The translations under genes and the position numbers were made by a program. The notes under the pieces were generated by a model. It searched no databases and was not told where the DNA came from. It saw nothing but the letters and a program-made list of their open reading frames with translations. This document shows, one piece after another, positions 1-12,210 of a DNA stretch of 64,000 nt (position 1 is its first letter; every line of letters starts with the position of its first letter). The DNA comes from Rugalucina vietnamica (lineage: Eukaryota; Mollusca; Bivalvia; Lucinida; Lucinidae), in assembly GCA_964017185.1 (NCBI GenBank), contig OZ024870.1, forward strand, positions 56,422,312-56,486,311, given 5' to 3'.

Positions 1-634
1 TTGATGCTTCACATAAAATTTCGCTTTGATTGGCCAAGCGGTTTCAGAGGAGAAGATGTTTGAATATAGTGGAGATATACATGTATATTGCCCCGGGGTG
101 GGGGCGGATGAGCCCCTGGTGCCCAATTTTTTTCAGAATCATTAATATTCAGTCCTACTGCTCATTTTCTGCAAGATTTTTCCTTTAAATGACAATTTAA
201 CAATTTTTCCCATTCAAATGCATTCGCGACCTATGTTGACCTTGCCGTAAAATAGGTCAAGGTCATCATAGGGTCATGATTTATATATACATTGTAGTGC
301 TTGAGCCATTAATGCTTCATGCCAAGTTTGGTTGAAATCGGTCCAGTGGTTCCGGAGAAGAAGATTTTTGAAGGGTTTTTACCATATATGGGCATGGCGG
401 CCATCTTGGTCATGTGACCTGGATTATTTATATACACATTGGTTCCCCCTTCCCATAGATGCTTAATGTAAAATTTGGCTTTGATTGGCCAAGCGGTTTC
501 AGAGGAGAAGATCTTTGAAAATGGTGGACGACGGACGGACGACGGACGGACGGACGACGGACGACGGACGGACGGACGACGGAGCATGGGTATACTATAA
601 GCTCACCTTGTGAGCCTGACGGCTCAGGTGAGCT
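1..634 (+). repeat. Family G dispersed repeat, terminal part
   Basis: This stretch matches the array at 10045-12211: both share the 'accatatatgggc' segment, the 'catgtgacctgga' segment and the 'ggtcaaggtcat' segment. It ends in a run of gacgg-like units (about 523-583) and a capping hairpin. One full unit of about 465 bp and the end of another are visible, so the repeat probably begins left of the window. A small minus-strand frame over the gacgg run is only translated repeat. The class of the element is not clear. Confidence 0.75.
600..634 (+). repeat. Terminal hairpin of family G
   Basis: The sequence agctcacctt...aggtgagct folds into an imperfect stem with a short loop. The same hairpin closes the array at 12176-12210, in the same place after the gacgg run and before 'aaaaat'. 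It therefore marks the true end of family G. Confidence 0.7.
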
Positions 635-1125
635 AAAAATATTGCCAATATCAATACTTGTCAGTTGTTTAAAATCTAGAACGATAGAGGATTATTTTTC
701 TAGTTATTTGTAAGCCGTTTCACCGAGAATATCAAAGAAGCCCATGGATTGATCGCAGATGTCTAAAAAAACATAAGAGATATAATGCTTGACGATGTAG
801 CAAAACAACATGCTTAATAAGGCAATTATGAACTCATCGGAGTAAGAGAAACAACGAAGACAACAACCGTTCATTATGAACTTTTACCCTTATCAGCCAG
901 GGCAGTATTGTTATAACCCATATAAGCATTTTGCAAATTGTCGTTGGTTTTTAAGAAATGAGAAAGGCCGTCTATATTTCTTTATTATTATATTGCTCAT
1001 GTGTGTTGATGAGTTATTTGCTGGTTGGTTGTGCAATACTGTCGGATACAAAGAGAGCAGGTCAAATATGCAACCAGAATAAATGTTCATCCATATGAGA
1101 TACAGCAGATCATATGTTTGCTCAA
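635..1125. other. AT-rich stretch without recognised feature
   Basis: Only short frames occur here (one of 68 codons at 876-1082, plus strand) and none resembles a known protein. I see no repeat shared with the rest of the window. Confidence 0.5.
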
Positions 1126-1135
1126 TTAAGTCATT

Positions 1136-1284
1136 AGAAGCCTCCGTGGCGCAGTGGTTAAGCCACTTGCCTTGTAAACCAGGGGTCGCAGGTTCGATCC
1201 CGGGCTTCTCCAGTCCTTCAGATTGAAACTATAAACCCAGGTCCCGTCTCCATATGACCTTAGCTGTTGGTGGGGCGTTAAACC

Positions 1285-1315
<31 letters not shown>

Positions 1316-1316
1316 G
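1136..1316 (+). mobile_element. tRNA-derived SINE with (AATC)n tail
   Basis: A tRNA-like head (about 1136-1212) carries a pol III A box (1147-1157, tggcgcagtgg) and B box (1191-1200, ggttcgatcc). A body follows that ends in 'ggggcgttaaacccc', then six to seven AATC units. The element is bracketed by a 10-bp direct repeat, ttaagtcatt, at 1126-1135 and 1317-1326, as expected from LINE-driven insertion. The head has a Thr-like anticodon region (TGT), but its stems contain mismatches, so it is not a working tRNA gene. The 3' motif resembles mollusc SINEs such as the RUDI group, from memory. The clean target duplication suggests a fairly recent insertion. Confidence 0.88.
1147..1200 (+). promoter_or_regulatory. 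Internal pol III promoter (A and B boxes) of the SINE
   Basis: The A box tggcgcagtgg (1147-1157) and B box ggttcgatcc (1191-1200) have normal tRNA spacing and would direct SINE transcription rightward. Confidence 0.75.
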
Positions 1317-1326
1317 TTAAGTCATT

Positions 1327-2099
1327 GATCAAATAGCATAAAATGGACATACATGTTATGTCAATAAGAATTAAGTGGGCTATCCAATCTGTATGTATAG
1401 AAAAACTTACCTTGCTTCTTTTGATGGTGTCTGGGTTTACAGCTGGGGAACTCAAAGTATGACCAAAATAACACCTAAGTTCTTTCTAATGTTGCAAACA
1501 ATCTATATAATTTCATTGATGAACTGTTGACTTCTTTGTGAAGTAGTGAAGAGATTACCCTATCAACTTGCCAACATAGAAATAATCTTCCTGACAATTT
1601 TCATGTGGTGATTGATTTATAAAGCCTGTTAGATTGGTACACAATTGAAATCAGCAGATTTGGCCACCTTTTGTTGGTTCTGTTAAGGGTTGACCAGAGC
1701 AATTTGCAATTGATTTGGATTGAGGAAAAGTATGAAATTTAAGTTTGGCCACCCTAAACAATTTAAAGATTAAGAAGTAATAAAAGAACCATTCAGTTAC
1801 TTTGGCCATAATTTGTCTTCTTTTGGTGTAATAAAAAAGAGACATTATGGGTCAAGTAATCATGGGCATCGGTAGATCTGTGACAAAATAAACGACCGTA
1901 GAGAAATCTGGACCAGTAATAGGAGCGGAAAAGGGATACTTTTGAGTGCGGATCTTACAACAGGGTCCTTCGGACAAACAAGCACCTTTTAAACTAATAA
2001 AATTTCAAACATCTATTTTTCCAATGCTTGGCATGTTCTTATATCTCAGTCAAATCGTTTTAATCTTGAAAAACCATCAAAGACGTAAAGCGAAGAAAT
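1327..2099. other. No recognised feature
   Basis: AT-rich sequence with only short frames (one of 64 codons, minus strand, 1651-1845). I found no partner elsewhere in the window. Confidence 0.45.
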
Positions 2100-2400
2100 A
2101 TTTTTAAGCCTTCCCAGTAATTTTATATAATTGATCGACCTGTTGTGGTTCTAATTGTTTTATATTTTGGTGTGAACTTTATGTTCATTTTCATATTTTT
2201 AGCTTAATTCGAGTAACTGAGTGGCCGCCTATTGGAAAATTATAGCTGCTCACTCGGCTTATGCTATGTTTTCTTAGTATAAATACCTGAATGTAAATTA
2301 TGTTTTCAACTACGGTTTTTGGTGTTGGAATTTCTTCCTGATTATTGCTTACCTTGCATGTTGCCATGGAAAGATTTGTACCAAGTAAAAATCAAATCTT
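2100..2400 (+). repeat. Diverged family A-like segment at the head of B1
   Basis: It carries the family A signature 'actgagtggccgcctattgg', then 'gctcactcggctta' and 'tttttggtgttggaattt'. It is more diverged than the free-standing A copies. The same segment precedes B2 (7340-7640) and B3 (13560-13860) in the same relative position. Confidence 0.65.
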
Positions 2401-3230
2401 TTAATAGGGTACGCAATTTACCTTTTGCGCAGTGGGGCCAGTGGCACATTTGTAAAACGTTAGTCTATTTATATAGTGTCTTTTCATGAAGGCAATTTAT
2501 AAAGCTCAACGTCATCAACGTCAAAACGTGATTAACAACTTTCACGATATATTGCAATATTTACCACTTTTTTACTGTAATATTTACCAAAGTCTTAAAA
2601 AGGGTCCACGATATAAAAGTAAAAGTAAAATGGTCCAGTCTCAAATAAACGTCAGTCTGTTTCCATTATGTATTCCATTATCTGTAAGAAAAGATGGTCC
2701 AGCAAGAAATTGATGTGATTTGATTTAAAATATCCCGACAGAGATACCAGACGGGAAAGAAAGGACAAAAAAGGCATCTGAAACGCCATTTAAAAAGAAA
2801 ATATATTAATTGATTTAAATAATGGGTTTTCAGAATGGAATTTTCATTAAGCACGGGCATTAAATACAATATCAATGGCAGAAATATATCTACATGTACA
2901 TGTAAACAGTACGTTTATCTGACAGATAAAACGGATAACGTTTGGTTTAATGTCGAAACAATTTTCCCTGAAAATTGAAACCGTAAATCTTGACCCACGG
3001 GACAAAATAACAGAGGTGTAAGAATTAATTTCTTGTTATGTGTTACATTATATTCAGATGTTTTACCCCAAGGGATGGTGTCTATATCTTACTGACTACT
3101 CAGGTGTCATGATTTATGTCTAGAATCGCTTCAATGATCACAATCAATCTAAATATTTATATATCAGTTGTGTTTTATGTTTTCATCGAATAGCCTTTCA
3201 AAAGACATTTTCTTGAATAATAGATACTTC

Positions 3231-3955
3231 TGCATGCTAAGTTTTTAACCCAATCATGGTTGATAACTACGCTGCCTTCTTTAATTGCACGCCGGTGGGT
3301 CGGGCGTCAGACTATATGATGGCCCCGACTTAAAGCTATTCATTTTAGTTGGTTGGGGCCGGAGCTTCTTGTCTGCTGCTTGGCCCACCGGGGTCCAACT
3401 GATGTTTTTCTTTTGCTCCGGAGTTAGTAAGTTATTCGGCGCCCAGGGATCTCCATCGTCGGGCAGCTTACTGAATCTGTGAGTCCTGGTTTTTGATTCA
3501 TCAGGATGTTAATCATGATTTATTTGTTTGTTCTTGATGATTCATTGACTAGTTAGAGATTCACCACGAGGACCGAAGAACTAACTAAATGTTATGAACC
3601 ACTGCAGAAGCTGAGGGTGAGGTTACGGCCGTGTAAAATCGATTTAAACCCGCCAGTAACTTTTTGTTACTGATCGTTCCAAGTCGATACTTCTGTGGCG
3701 GTTCTTTTTGTTTTATGTCTTGGTGTTTAATATTTTTGTGTTGTTGGCGCCTTATGTATGTTATCATATTTTTAGTTAAGTTAAGGTAACTGATTGGCCA
3801 CCTATTGGGAAAATAGCTGCTCATTCGGCTTACGAAATGTTTTCATGGTATAGGTACCTGATTGTTAGTTTGGTTTTTTCCCACCTCGGGTTTTTGGAGT
3901 GGGAATCTTTTGCTGTTTGCGCCTTTTCCTGATCTTTGCCTACTTGTACCTTTCT
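3231..3955 (+). mobile_element. Family A retroelement 3' fragment (5'-truncated) inside B1
   Basis: About 725 bp interrupt block B between 'gatacttct' and 'acccatatcactaaactgag'; B2, B4 and B5 are continuous there. The first about 105 bp read as a decayed C-terminal coding tail (ending at the taa near 3334) that matches the frame at 62306-62683. It has a stop near its start, so it is dead. The rest is an untranslated tail ending in 'tttgcctacttgtacctt'. Near-identical copies lie at 51356-52155 and 61678-62690 on the other strand. The common 3' end and variable 5' end fit target-primed retrotransposition. Confidence 0.75.
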
Positions 3956-5079
3956 ACCCATATCACTAAACTGAGTTCAGAACTGAGTTTCCCAACAAAA
4001 GATGTAAATGTCAATTTAAGTGGTACACGACCTTTTATGAAGGAAATGCATAAAATAAACAGGATAGTTTTCAGACAATGAATAATGACGTTCTATTTGC
4101 CTTGACCAGCAACCAGCACAGTATCAAGCAGTACCATCTAGTTTAGAAGGTTGTTCATATTAAACAAAATAGGGACCAAACATGGATTTCTATGCTTTAA
4201 CATCTGCTAGGCCCTGAGGAAGCCATTGGAAACCGAGCCTTATTTGATCTTTCTTATTGCATTATACAACTAATTTCATGCGAACATTTGAAGAAATTGT
4301 CAATTTTGCAAAAAATTCAAGAACTTAAAATGGCGTGGAAAATGACGTTAGCTAACGACGTTTTAAAAATGTTGATTTCTGGGCAAACTTCAACGTCATC
4401 ATGACATCACAATATGGCGTTAAATCAAATGCACGTTACGCGATGACGTCAATTTTTGCGAGAGGCCCTGAAACAAGCATAAGTAAAAGCCATTAACAGC
4501 ACGCGCTCACGAGAATTGCCATATTACTACATGGCTTTCTTTTCATTAATATATTGCTGTAAATTTTGTGTTACGGGTATTTGTGCAATAGTTTGGGATT
4601 GCTATTCTGTTTTTCTCTGATCATGATTTTGTTTCCAGGGGCTTAAAGTCTCCTTCACAATTAGGCGATAGTTTAAATTTAGAGACAAATAGTACATAAT
4701 TAGGGGAAAAAATAGGTTCTAGAGAGAAATAACTAAAATTAACTTCATTTAGTGTAAATGACAGCCTCGGCGATTTGTCATCCATTAGCAATCATGTTTG
4801 TGAGAGGCATGATGAAAGCGTTAGAAAGAAGCAATACTTAAAAAAACGAGGTTAATAAATGTTTCTTAATAATTTCGCTTTCAATTTTCTATATATAATT
4901 GCAATAAATGCTGGTAATCGATATATTAAAAATGAGTCGGTATCGAAGAAACAGTACTGAGCAATTGGATCACCTTCAACACTTGCATGATATAATACAA
5001 GCTATACAGCACTATTTTGTATATTTGGTTTATGGTGATAACAAATATTTTCATTTGTTTTTTCTTTAGATATTTTATT

Positions 5080-5270
5080 TTGGGTGGATGGGTTACGTCC
5101 AAATCAACATTTTTAAGTCATGTCGGGTCGGAGTTACCGCTTCATATGCATAAACCAGTTCTATGGGTGGTCAATGTGTCTTGCTCAAGATCATAAGCCG
5201 ACACCTGTGACGATCGCATTCCTGACCTCTCCATCCGGAGTCGAACGATTTTGCCTCTGCGCTCCCGATT
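5080..5270 (-). mobile_element. V-like tRNA SINE embedded in B1
   Basis: On the minus strand a degraded tRNA-like head (near 5270) is followed by the core 'cttgagcaagacac' (about 5180) and the 'ggtaactccg' segment. The same SINE sits at the same place in B2 to B5, so it was there before block B multiplied. Confidence 0.65.
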
Positions 5271-5535
5271 CTTTTAAACTCTTTTAAACTGAAGGTCTAG
5301 GGAAAGTCAATAAAATACCGTAGCCAATCCAAAATGACCAAAGGACGGAGACACAGCCACGACTGTCTACCACGTTTCTAGATATTCTTATCTATTTTAA
5401 TATATCATCTTTTGTATCCTTCACCATCACCCTTTTCATTCTCCTTAAACTTCATCCTTTTACCTGTCTGATACTAACAGACCTGCGCACACCTGCCTAA
5501 AATGTCCGTGCCGAGTGCGTAAGGCAGTATACATG

Positions 5536-5536
<1 letters not shown>

Positions 5537-5608
<72 letters not shown>

Positions 5609-5624
5609 TAGATAGATAGATAGA
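5537..5624 (+). repeat. (GATA)n microsatellite
   Basis: About 22 tandem AGAT units with a single interruption (gatta near 5608). Only B1 has it, so it expanded after B duplicated. Confidence 0.97.
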
Positions 5625-5910
5625 GTGTTAACAACTTCAAATTGTATAACTTACAATAAAAAAAAAAAAAAAACAAGCAAACATGCAACACTAAACCCTA
5701 CTCAAAATGAACAACAGGGATCATACAAACTACAAGGTGTCGATTTGAATAATGGAGAGCTGAATCATTCTTAATAAGAAAATGACAGATCGTAATCGTT
5801 TTTTTTTACAAAACGCCATTAATGGAAATAAAACTTCGCGGAAAGGTAGTTAAAACAAAGTTTTCATGTTCTTAAAATTTTTTTGTAATAGGTCTATTGA
5901 CATAAATACA

Positions 5911-5984
5911 CTTTTTTAGCAATGTGTTCCTGTCTGCTTTATCAGGTTTTCCAAGAAATCAGCAACAAATTTATCAATGGCCAT
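5911..5984 (-). other. Conserved short reading frame in block B (uncertain coding)
   Basis: On the minus strand an ATG at 5984 opens a frame of about 22 residues containing KFVADFLENLIKQ. The equivalent frame occurs in all B copies (near 12516 and 12624 in B2, 17116 in B3, 32796 in B4, 43118 in B5). Its first 14 or so residues are nearly unchanged, as are the flanking bases 'gggaagtcgttaatt'. Conservation at the DNA level could come from recent exchange rather than coding. I do not recognise the peptide. Confidence 0.25.
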
Positions 5985-6592
5985 AATTGTCGCTGCGCTC
6001 TAAAATTCTCAAGAGGGAAGTCGTTAATTGAGTCAACCCCCGAGATCAGATACCTTTGTCATTAGACTCTGAGCAAGTGTAACCCTTTTCCGTCTCTGCA
6101 CGTATGTAAAAATTGCAAATTCATAGAAAATGAAATAAATAAACATATGCAGAAATTAATCTTTGTACATTTAGTTAGTCCCAAATAAAGCTTTGTATCC
6201 AATTATGTATTGTTGGTGACAAAGTCATTTCCATGTTTTTCCTTATCGAGGCTCTGATGATGCTTTCCTTATCTTTATGACTGCTTGAAGAAAAATATTG
6301 ATATACTTGTAAGCATTTATTGCTGTACTTTAATGGTTCTTAGAAGTGGTCAATTTAATTTGACACAATCGATGCGTGTTTCCGTCTCACAAGCAACTTA
6401 AAAGTACCTGAAGTAGCTTTAGGAAAACAGAAAGTGTATCAAATAGAAATTACAAAATAACACTTCACCTCATGTACGGAGCCTGACTTCTGATTGAATT
6501 AAATGGCTTGTTGAAAATATTGCTTAATCCGTTTCGTTTGATTGGCTTCTATGGATTGATATGGGTTTAAACTATCTTGGTTGTGCAGAGAG

Positions 6593-6895
6593 GGGGCCTC
6601 AGTTAAAAGCTGAGCGCGAGGAGCGCCTATACAACTGATTTAAACCCTCCCCCAATATTTTTTCAAATGCGTTCAAAGGAGGAACTTCTGTTGTGGTTCT
6701 ATTTATTTCATGTTTTGTGTCGATTAGTGTTTTGTTCGCCGTAACGCCCTTTACATTTAATGTATGTACATGTATATATATTTATATACAATGTACTTAA
6801 TTAAATTCAAGTAACACATTGTCCTTTTTTATGGAAATAGCTACTCACTCGGCTTGCGATATGTTCCCTTTGTGACAGTATTTAGATGCATCATC
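6593..6895 (+). repeat. Diverged family A-like segment
   Basis: Shows 'cttctgttgtggttct', an 'aagtaacacattg' version of the family signature, then 'gctactcactcggcttgcgatatgtt'-like sequence in broken form. It is an old degraded A copy between B1 and the D element at 6928. Confidence 0.5.
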
Positions 6896-6927
6896 TAGTT
6901 TCTAGTTTCTTTAACCTTATCAAAGTC

Positions 6928-7185
6928 ATCAGGATAACATGTTCATGCAATAATTACTTCCGTAAACGCCAATTTTAAATAACAAAACTGGGGTATGCAG
7001 GGGTACACATATGTTTCTTATTTTTGATCCAAAACATAGATTGTGGGTACTCTTTAGAACCTCCTTGGCGAGGCGGTTGTAACGTGTACCCACAATCTAT
7101 GTTTTGAGCAATAATGTTAAAGTTTTTCTTATGAAATTTTCAATTTTTAAAGTTGATAAAAATCTGTATATTGCATAGACTGGAG
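6928..7185. mobile_element. Family D palindromic element, copy 1
   Basis: Starts 'atcaggataacatg', runs to the central inverted arms 'attgtgggtactctttagaa' / 'acgtgtacccacaatctatg' around the 'cctccttggcgagg' turn, and ends in 'tctgtatattgcatag'. It would fold into a long hairpin. There is no coding capacity, as in a MITE or foldback element. Confidence 0.75.
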
Positions 7186-9454
7186 ACGTCTAAGAGCCCC
7201 AGAGCCTTGGTTCACAAAGTCCCAAAGCCTTGGTTCACAATGCATATACTTAGCCACTACGCAATGGAAGGTTCACTGACCCATTTGTTCGTTTATATTT
7301 TAAATGTTTTTGAAGAGCAATAATATTTGTTTCAGCCCCACCCCCGCCCCAAGGTAATTTTATATTACTGATAGTACAAAGGCGACACTTCTGTTGTAGT
7401 TCTTATTGTTTTATATTTTGGTATTAAATGTGCTGTCTGCACCTTATGTACGTTTTCATATTTTACGTTAAGTTTTGGTGACTGAGTGGCCGCCTAATGG
7501 GAAATAGCTTCTCGCTCGGCTTACGATATGTGTGCTTAGTATAAGTACCTGGTTGTAAATTTAGTTTTTTTCCCACATCGGTTTTTCCTGTAGGAATTTC
7601 TTTCTGATTGTGCCATTTCTTGATCATTGCCTACTTTTACCTTTTTGTATCATGTATGTTTCCATGGAAAGGTTTGTACCAAGTAAAGTACCCAAAGCTT
7701 TTAAACGAGGTACACAGTTTCTCTTTTGCACAGTGGGGCCACTGGCACATTTGTAAAACTTTGATCCATATTAATTTTAGTGTCTTTTCATTAAAGTAAT
7801 ATATAATATAATTCAAACGTCATCAACGTCAAAACGTCAATAATAACTTGCATTACGTCATGGTTAGGATTATGTGGCAACCTTTCAACATTAAAGTTTC
7901 ATACATTTCTACTTACTGACTGTGAGATAACCTCTTCTATTTTCTGAAAATAATCAGAAGAGCTTAATTTTCAGTTTCTATTAATAGCTCAAATTTGAAT
8001 TTAATTGCCAAAGTTCCTTTTTGTCAGATTTTGGCCCATTTAGGAGGGTCATCCTATTAGTTATCGTTTTATAAAATATTAAATTTGGGACACTGATTAT
8101 GCCCTTCGAAGGGTGTCGACGTAATATCTACCGAAGACAATGGTATAAAGAATTAAAGTAAAAGTAAAAGGGATGTGTGGTTACCGTGACCACCTCCGTT
8201 GGGCTCAGTCTAACATTAACGTCAGTCTGTCATTATGACGTATTCGATTATCAGTAAGAAAAGATGATCCAGCAAAATATTGATACATTTAAATTTAAAT
8301 TATACAATTCGAGATACAAGGCGGGAAAGAAACTATGAATTAAAACGTCATCAAAATAAATTAGTTGATGGTTTTCCGGAATGAAACTACAGACATTTAA
8401 TACAATATCAGTGTTAGAAATAGGTCTGCATGAAAATCTATATGTTTCTGACAGATAAATTACTGTCGAAACAATAAACCGTAAATTTTGACCCACGGGA
8501 CAAAATAGCAGAAGTGTAAGAATTAATTTCTTGTAATGTGTTACATTATACTGTGATGTTTTACCCCAAGGGATGGTGTCTATATCTTACTGACTACTCT
8601 TGTGTCATGATTAATGTCTACAATAGCTTCAACGATCACAATCAATTTAAGTATCTATGTATCAGCTGTGTTTTATGATTTCGGCGAAAGAAAAGTCTTT
8701 AAAAAGTCATTGTCTTAAATAATAGATATTTCAACTAAGATGTTACGACCCATAATTCTAAACTTAGGTCAACAAAAGATGTAAATGTCAGTTTAAGTGG
8801 TACACGACCTTTTGCAAAGGAAATTCATAAAATAAACAGGATAGTTTTCAGACAATGAATAATGACGTTCTGTTTGCCTTGACTTCATTTTCAAAACCAG
8901 CAACCAGTACAGAATCCAGCAGTACCTTTTGTTTAAGAAAGTTGTTTTTAAACAATATGGGCTTGCTATTCTGTTTTTGTCTGTTCATATGATCTTTTCT
9001 AGGGGCGTAACATCCCCTACATAATTAGAAAATAGTGTAAAATTAGAGACAAAATGTGACAGAATTAGGTACAAAAATAGATTCTGGAGAGAAACGGCTG
9101 AAATTAACTTCGTTTAGTCTAAATGACAGCCTCAGCGATTTGTTATCCATTAGCAATAATGATTATGAGAGACATGGTGAAAGCGTTAAATGAAAAATAT
9201 TTAAGGGAAAGAGTGTAATAAATGTTTCTTAATAATTTCGCTTTCAATTTCTTATATTATTGCAATAAATGCTGTCGATCGATATCATTAAAATTAAGTC
9301 GATATCGAAGAAAGTGTACTGAGATCACCTTCGACACTTGCATGATAGCATACAAGCTTATCAGTCCCATGTCCTACATTTGTTGCATGGTGCTAACAAA
9401 CTGTTAGCTTTGTTTTGATTATTTTGAGGCTCTCTCGGGACATTTTAATTTTAT

Positions 9455-9910
9455 TTGTTTGTTTTGGTTAAACGTCCCAAGCAGTATATTTCAGTCATGT
9501 TCGGAGGTAGTCACCGCTTTCTATTTGAACTACATGTAGTACAATTCATCAGGAAAACATGTCCGTGAAATGTATACCCCCTTGAACCCTACTTTTATAT
9601 AAAAAACTTGGGTTTGCAGGGGTATACCTATTTTTCTTATTTTTGCTCCAAAACATTGATTGCGGGTACTCGTTAGAACCGCCTCATCAACGTGTACCCA
9701 CAATCTATGTTTTGAACAAAAATAAGAAAAATATAAAAAATTTGCTACTGAAAATTTTCAATTATACAACTTAAAAAATCTCTATATAATGCATGGGCGT
9801 GTTTTCCTAATGTGAGGCAATTGGGGGTTAATGTGTCTTGCTGACATAAGCCGACACCTGTGGTGATCGAACCCCTGATCCCTCGGACGCTTCGGACGCT
9901 TATGAAGCGC
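9455..9910 (-). mobile_element. V-like SINE of B2, split by a D element
   Basis: The SINE found in every B copy is present here as two parts, about 9455-9547 and 9813-9910, separated by D copy 2. The second part includes the 'gtgtcttgctgac' core remnant and a tRNA-like 'gatcgaacccctga' segment. Confidence 0.6.
9548..9812. mobile_element. Family D palindromic element, copy 2
   Basis: Starts 'atcaggaaaacatgtccgtg' and ends 'gttttcctaatg', so its outer ends are inverted repeats. The central arms are gtgggtactcgttagaaccg / cgtgtacccacaatctatg with a shortened turn. It is inserted in the SINE of B2, a three-level nest (D in SINE in B). Confidence 0.78.
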
Positions 9911-12104
9911 TCCCCTTTTAATTGAAGGTATAGGAAAGCCATGGTAAAATACCACAGCCAATGCAAAATGACGCACGGAAGGGGATACAGCCACGACTGT
10001 CTCCCATGATAGTGTTAACATCTACAAATGGTATAACTAACAATAACCAGAGGACCATTGGTCCTGAGAACGCTCACCTGAAGCCTGATCCTGCAGTATT
10101 AAGTCATCATGAAATGACCTTGACCTTGAATACTCACACACCTTTATTGAATTCATAAGTTGTCTGCATCTGCAAAGTTTCAGGTCTCAGGCTGCAATAG
10201 TTTCCAAACCCAGTGATTTATGAGAAAACCACAATTTTAATTTTGATATTTAAATGACTTTGGGTCAAGGTCAAGAAATGACCTTGGCCTTCATTAATTA
10301 CTTACCTTCATTGACTCCATTGGTTGTCTGCATCTAGCAACTTCCAGGTCTCAGACTGCAACAGTTTCCAAAATATCCATTGTTTCCGCCTTTTCCCATG
10401 TAAAAGCCTATGTTTCCAAAATTGACCTTGCCGTAAAATAGGTCAAGGTCATCCTATGGTCATCATTTGATCAAACTAGGATGGGCTGGAGTCCCAAATG
10501 CTACATACCAAGTTTCGCGAAAATTGGCCTGCCGGTTCTGGAGAAGAAAATTTTTGAGTGGTTTTTACCATATATGGGCGTGGCGGCCATCTTGGTAATG
10601 TGACCTGGATTTCGTGATCAAACTTTCGTCTCCCCTACCCATGGATGCTCCACATGAAATTCCACTTTGATTGGCCCAGCAGTTTCAGAGAAGATCTTTG
10701 AAAAGTGTGTATGGACAACAGACTGGCCAAGGTCAAGAGATGACCTTGACCTACATTAATCACATACCTTCATCTACTCCATTAGTTGTTTGCATCTACC
10801 ACTTTTCAGGCATCAGGCTGCAATAGTTTTCAAAAAATCCATAGTTTCACTTTTTCCCATGTAAAAGCCTATGTTTCCAAATTTGACCTTGCCGTAAATT
10901 AGGTCAAGGTCATCCAAGGGTCATAATTTTATCAAACTATGATGGGCTGAAGTCCCCGATGCTACATACCAATTTTCGTGGAAATCGGCCAACCGGTTCT
11001 GGAGAAGAAGATTTTTGAGTGCTTTTTACCATATATGGGCGTGGCAGCCATCTTGGTCATGTGACCTGGATTTCGCATTTAAACTTTTGTCTCCCCTACC
11101 CATGGATGCTCCACATAAAATTTCACTTTGATTGGCCCAGCAGTTTCAGAGAAGAAGATCTTTGAAAAGTGTGTATGGACGATAGTTTGGCCAAGGTCAA
11201 GAGATGACCTTGACCTACATTAATCACATACCTTCATCTACTCCATTAGTTGTTTGCATCTACCACTTTTCAGGCATCAGGCTGCAATAGTTTTCAAAAA
11301 ATCCATAGTTTTCACTTTTTCCCATGTTAAAGCCTATGTTTCCAAAATTGATCTTGCAGTAAATTAGGTCAAGGTCATCCTAGGGTCATCATTTTATCAA
11401 ACTATGATGGGCTGGAGTCCCAAATGCTACATACCAAGTTTCATGAAAATCGGCCTGCCGGTTCTGGAGAAGAAGATTTTTGAGTGGTTTTTACCATATA
11501 TGGGCGTGGCAGCCATCTTGGTCATGTGACCTGGATTTCGCAATCAAACTTTCGTCTCCCCTACCCATGGATGCTCCACATAAAATTTCACTTCGATTGG
11601 CCCAGCAGTTTCAGAGAAGAAGATCTTTGAAAAGTGTGAATGGACGACAGACTGGCCAAGGTCAAGAGATGACCTTGACCTACATTAATCACATACCTTC
11701 ATCTACTCCATTAGTTGTTTGCATCTACCACTTTTCAGGCCTCAGGCTGCAATAGTTTTCAAAAAATCCATAGTTTTCACTTTTTCCCATGTAAAAGCCT
11801 ATGTTTCCAAATTTGACCTTGCCGTAAAATAGGTCAAGGTCATCCAAGGGTCATCATTTTATCAAACTATGATGGGCTGAAGTCCCTGATGCTACATACC
11901 AAGTTTCGTGGAAATCAGCCCACCGGTTCTGGAGAAGAAGATTTTTGAAGGGTTTTTACCATATATGGGCGTGGCGGCCATCTTGGTCATGTGACCTGGA
12001 TTTCGCGATCAAACTTGAAATGCGCCTTCCCAAGGAGGCTCCACATAAAATTTCAACTAGATCGGCCAAGCGGTTTCAGAGAAGAAGATCTTTGAAATTG
12101 TGGA

Positions 12105-12157
12105 CGACGACGACGACGACGGACGGACGACGGACGACGGACGACGGACGGACGCCG
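12105..12157 (+). repeat. (GAC)n / (GGAC)n simple run near the end of family G
   Basis: gacgacgac followed by ggacggacgacgg-type units. The matching run in the first copy lies at about 523-583, and a related run at about 54106-54128. Confidence 0.85.
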
Positions 12158-12175
12158 GATCATGGCCATCCTATA

Positions 12176-12210
12176 AGCTCACCTTGTGAGCCTTCGGCTC
12201 AGGTGAGCTA
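12176..12210 (+). repeat. Terminal hairpin of the family G array
   Basis: agctcaccttgtgagcc / ggctcaggtgagct around ttc. It is identical in layout to 600-634 and closes the element before block B resumes. Confidence 0.75.

Larger units (their letters stand above)
2100..6590 (+). repeat. Block B, copy 1
   Basis: First of five diverged copies of a long repeat. Shared landmarks are 'gacagataaaacggataacg' (about 2920), 'ccgtaaatcttgacccac' (about 2982), 'gatgtaaatgtcaatttaag' (about 4000), a gagagaaa segment (about 4720), 'tcgctttcaattttcta' (about 4877), an embedded V-like SINE (5080-5270), a very conserved segment (5910-6060) and 'gtggtcaatttaatttgaca' (about 6345). A family A tail is inserted at 3231-3955. 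No long reading frame exists. Block B may be a decayed non-autonomous element or an old segmental duplication; I cannot name its class. Confidence 0.7.

Noticed and set aside
1136..1212. Functional tRNA-Thr gene
   Set aside because: Stem mismatches, a SINE body and (AATC)n tail directly after it, and a target duplication around the whole unit show it is a SINE head.
3231..3955. Family A as a stand-alone MITE or LTR
   Set aside because: There are no terminal inverted or long direct repeats. Copies share only the 3' end and longer copies contain a coding tail.
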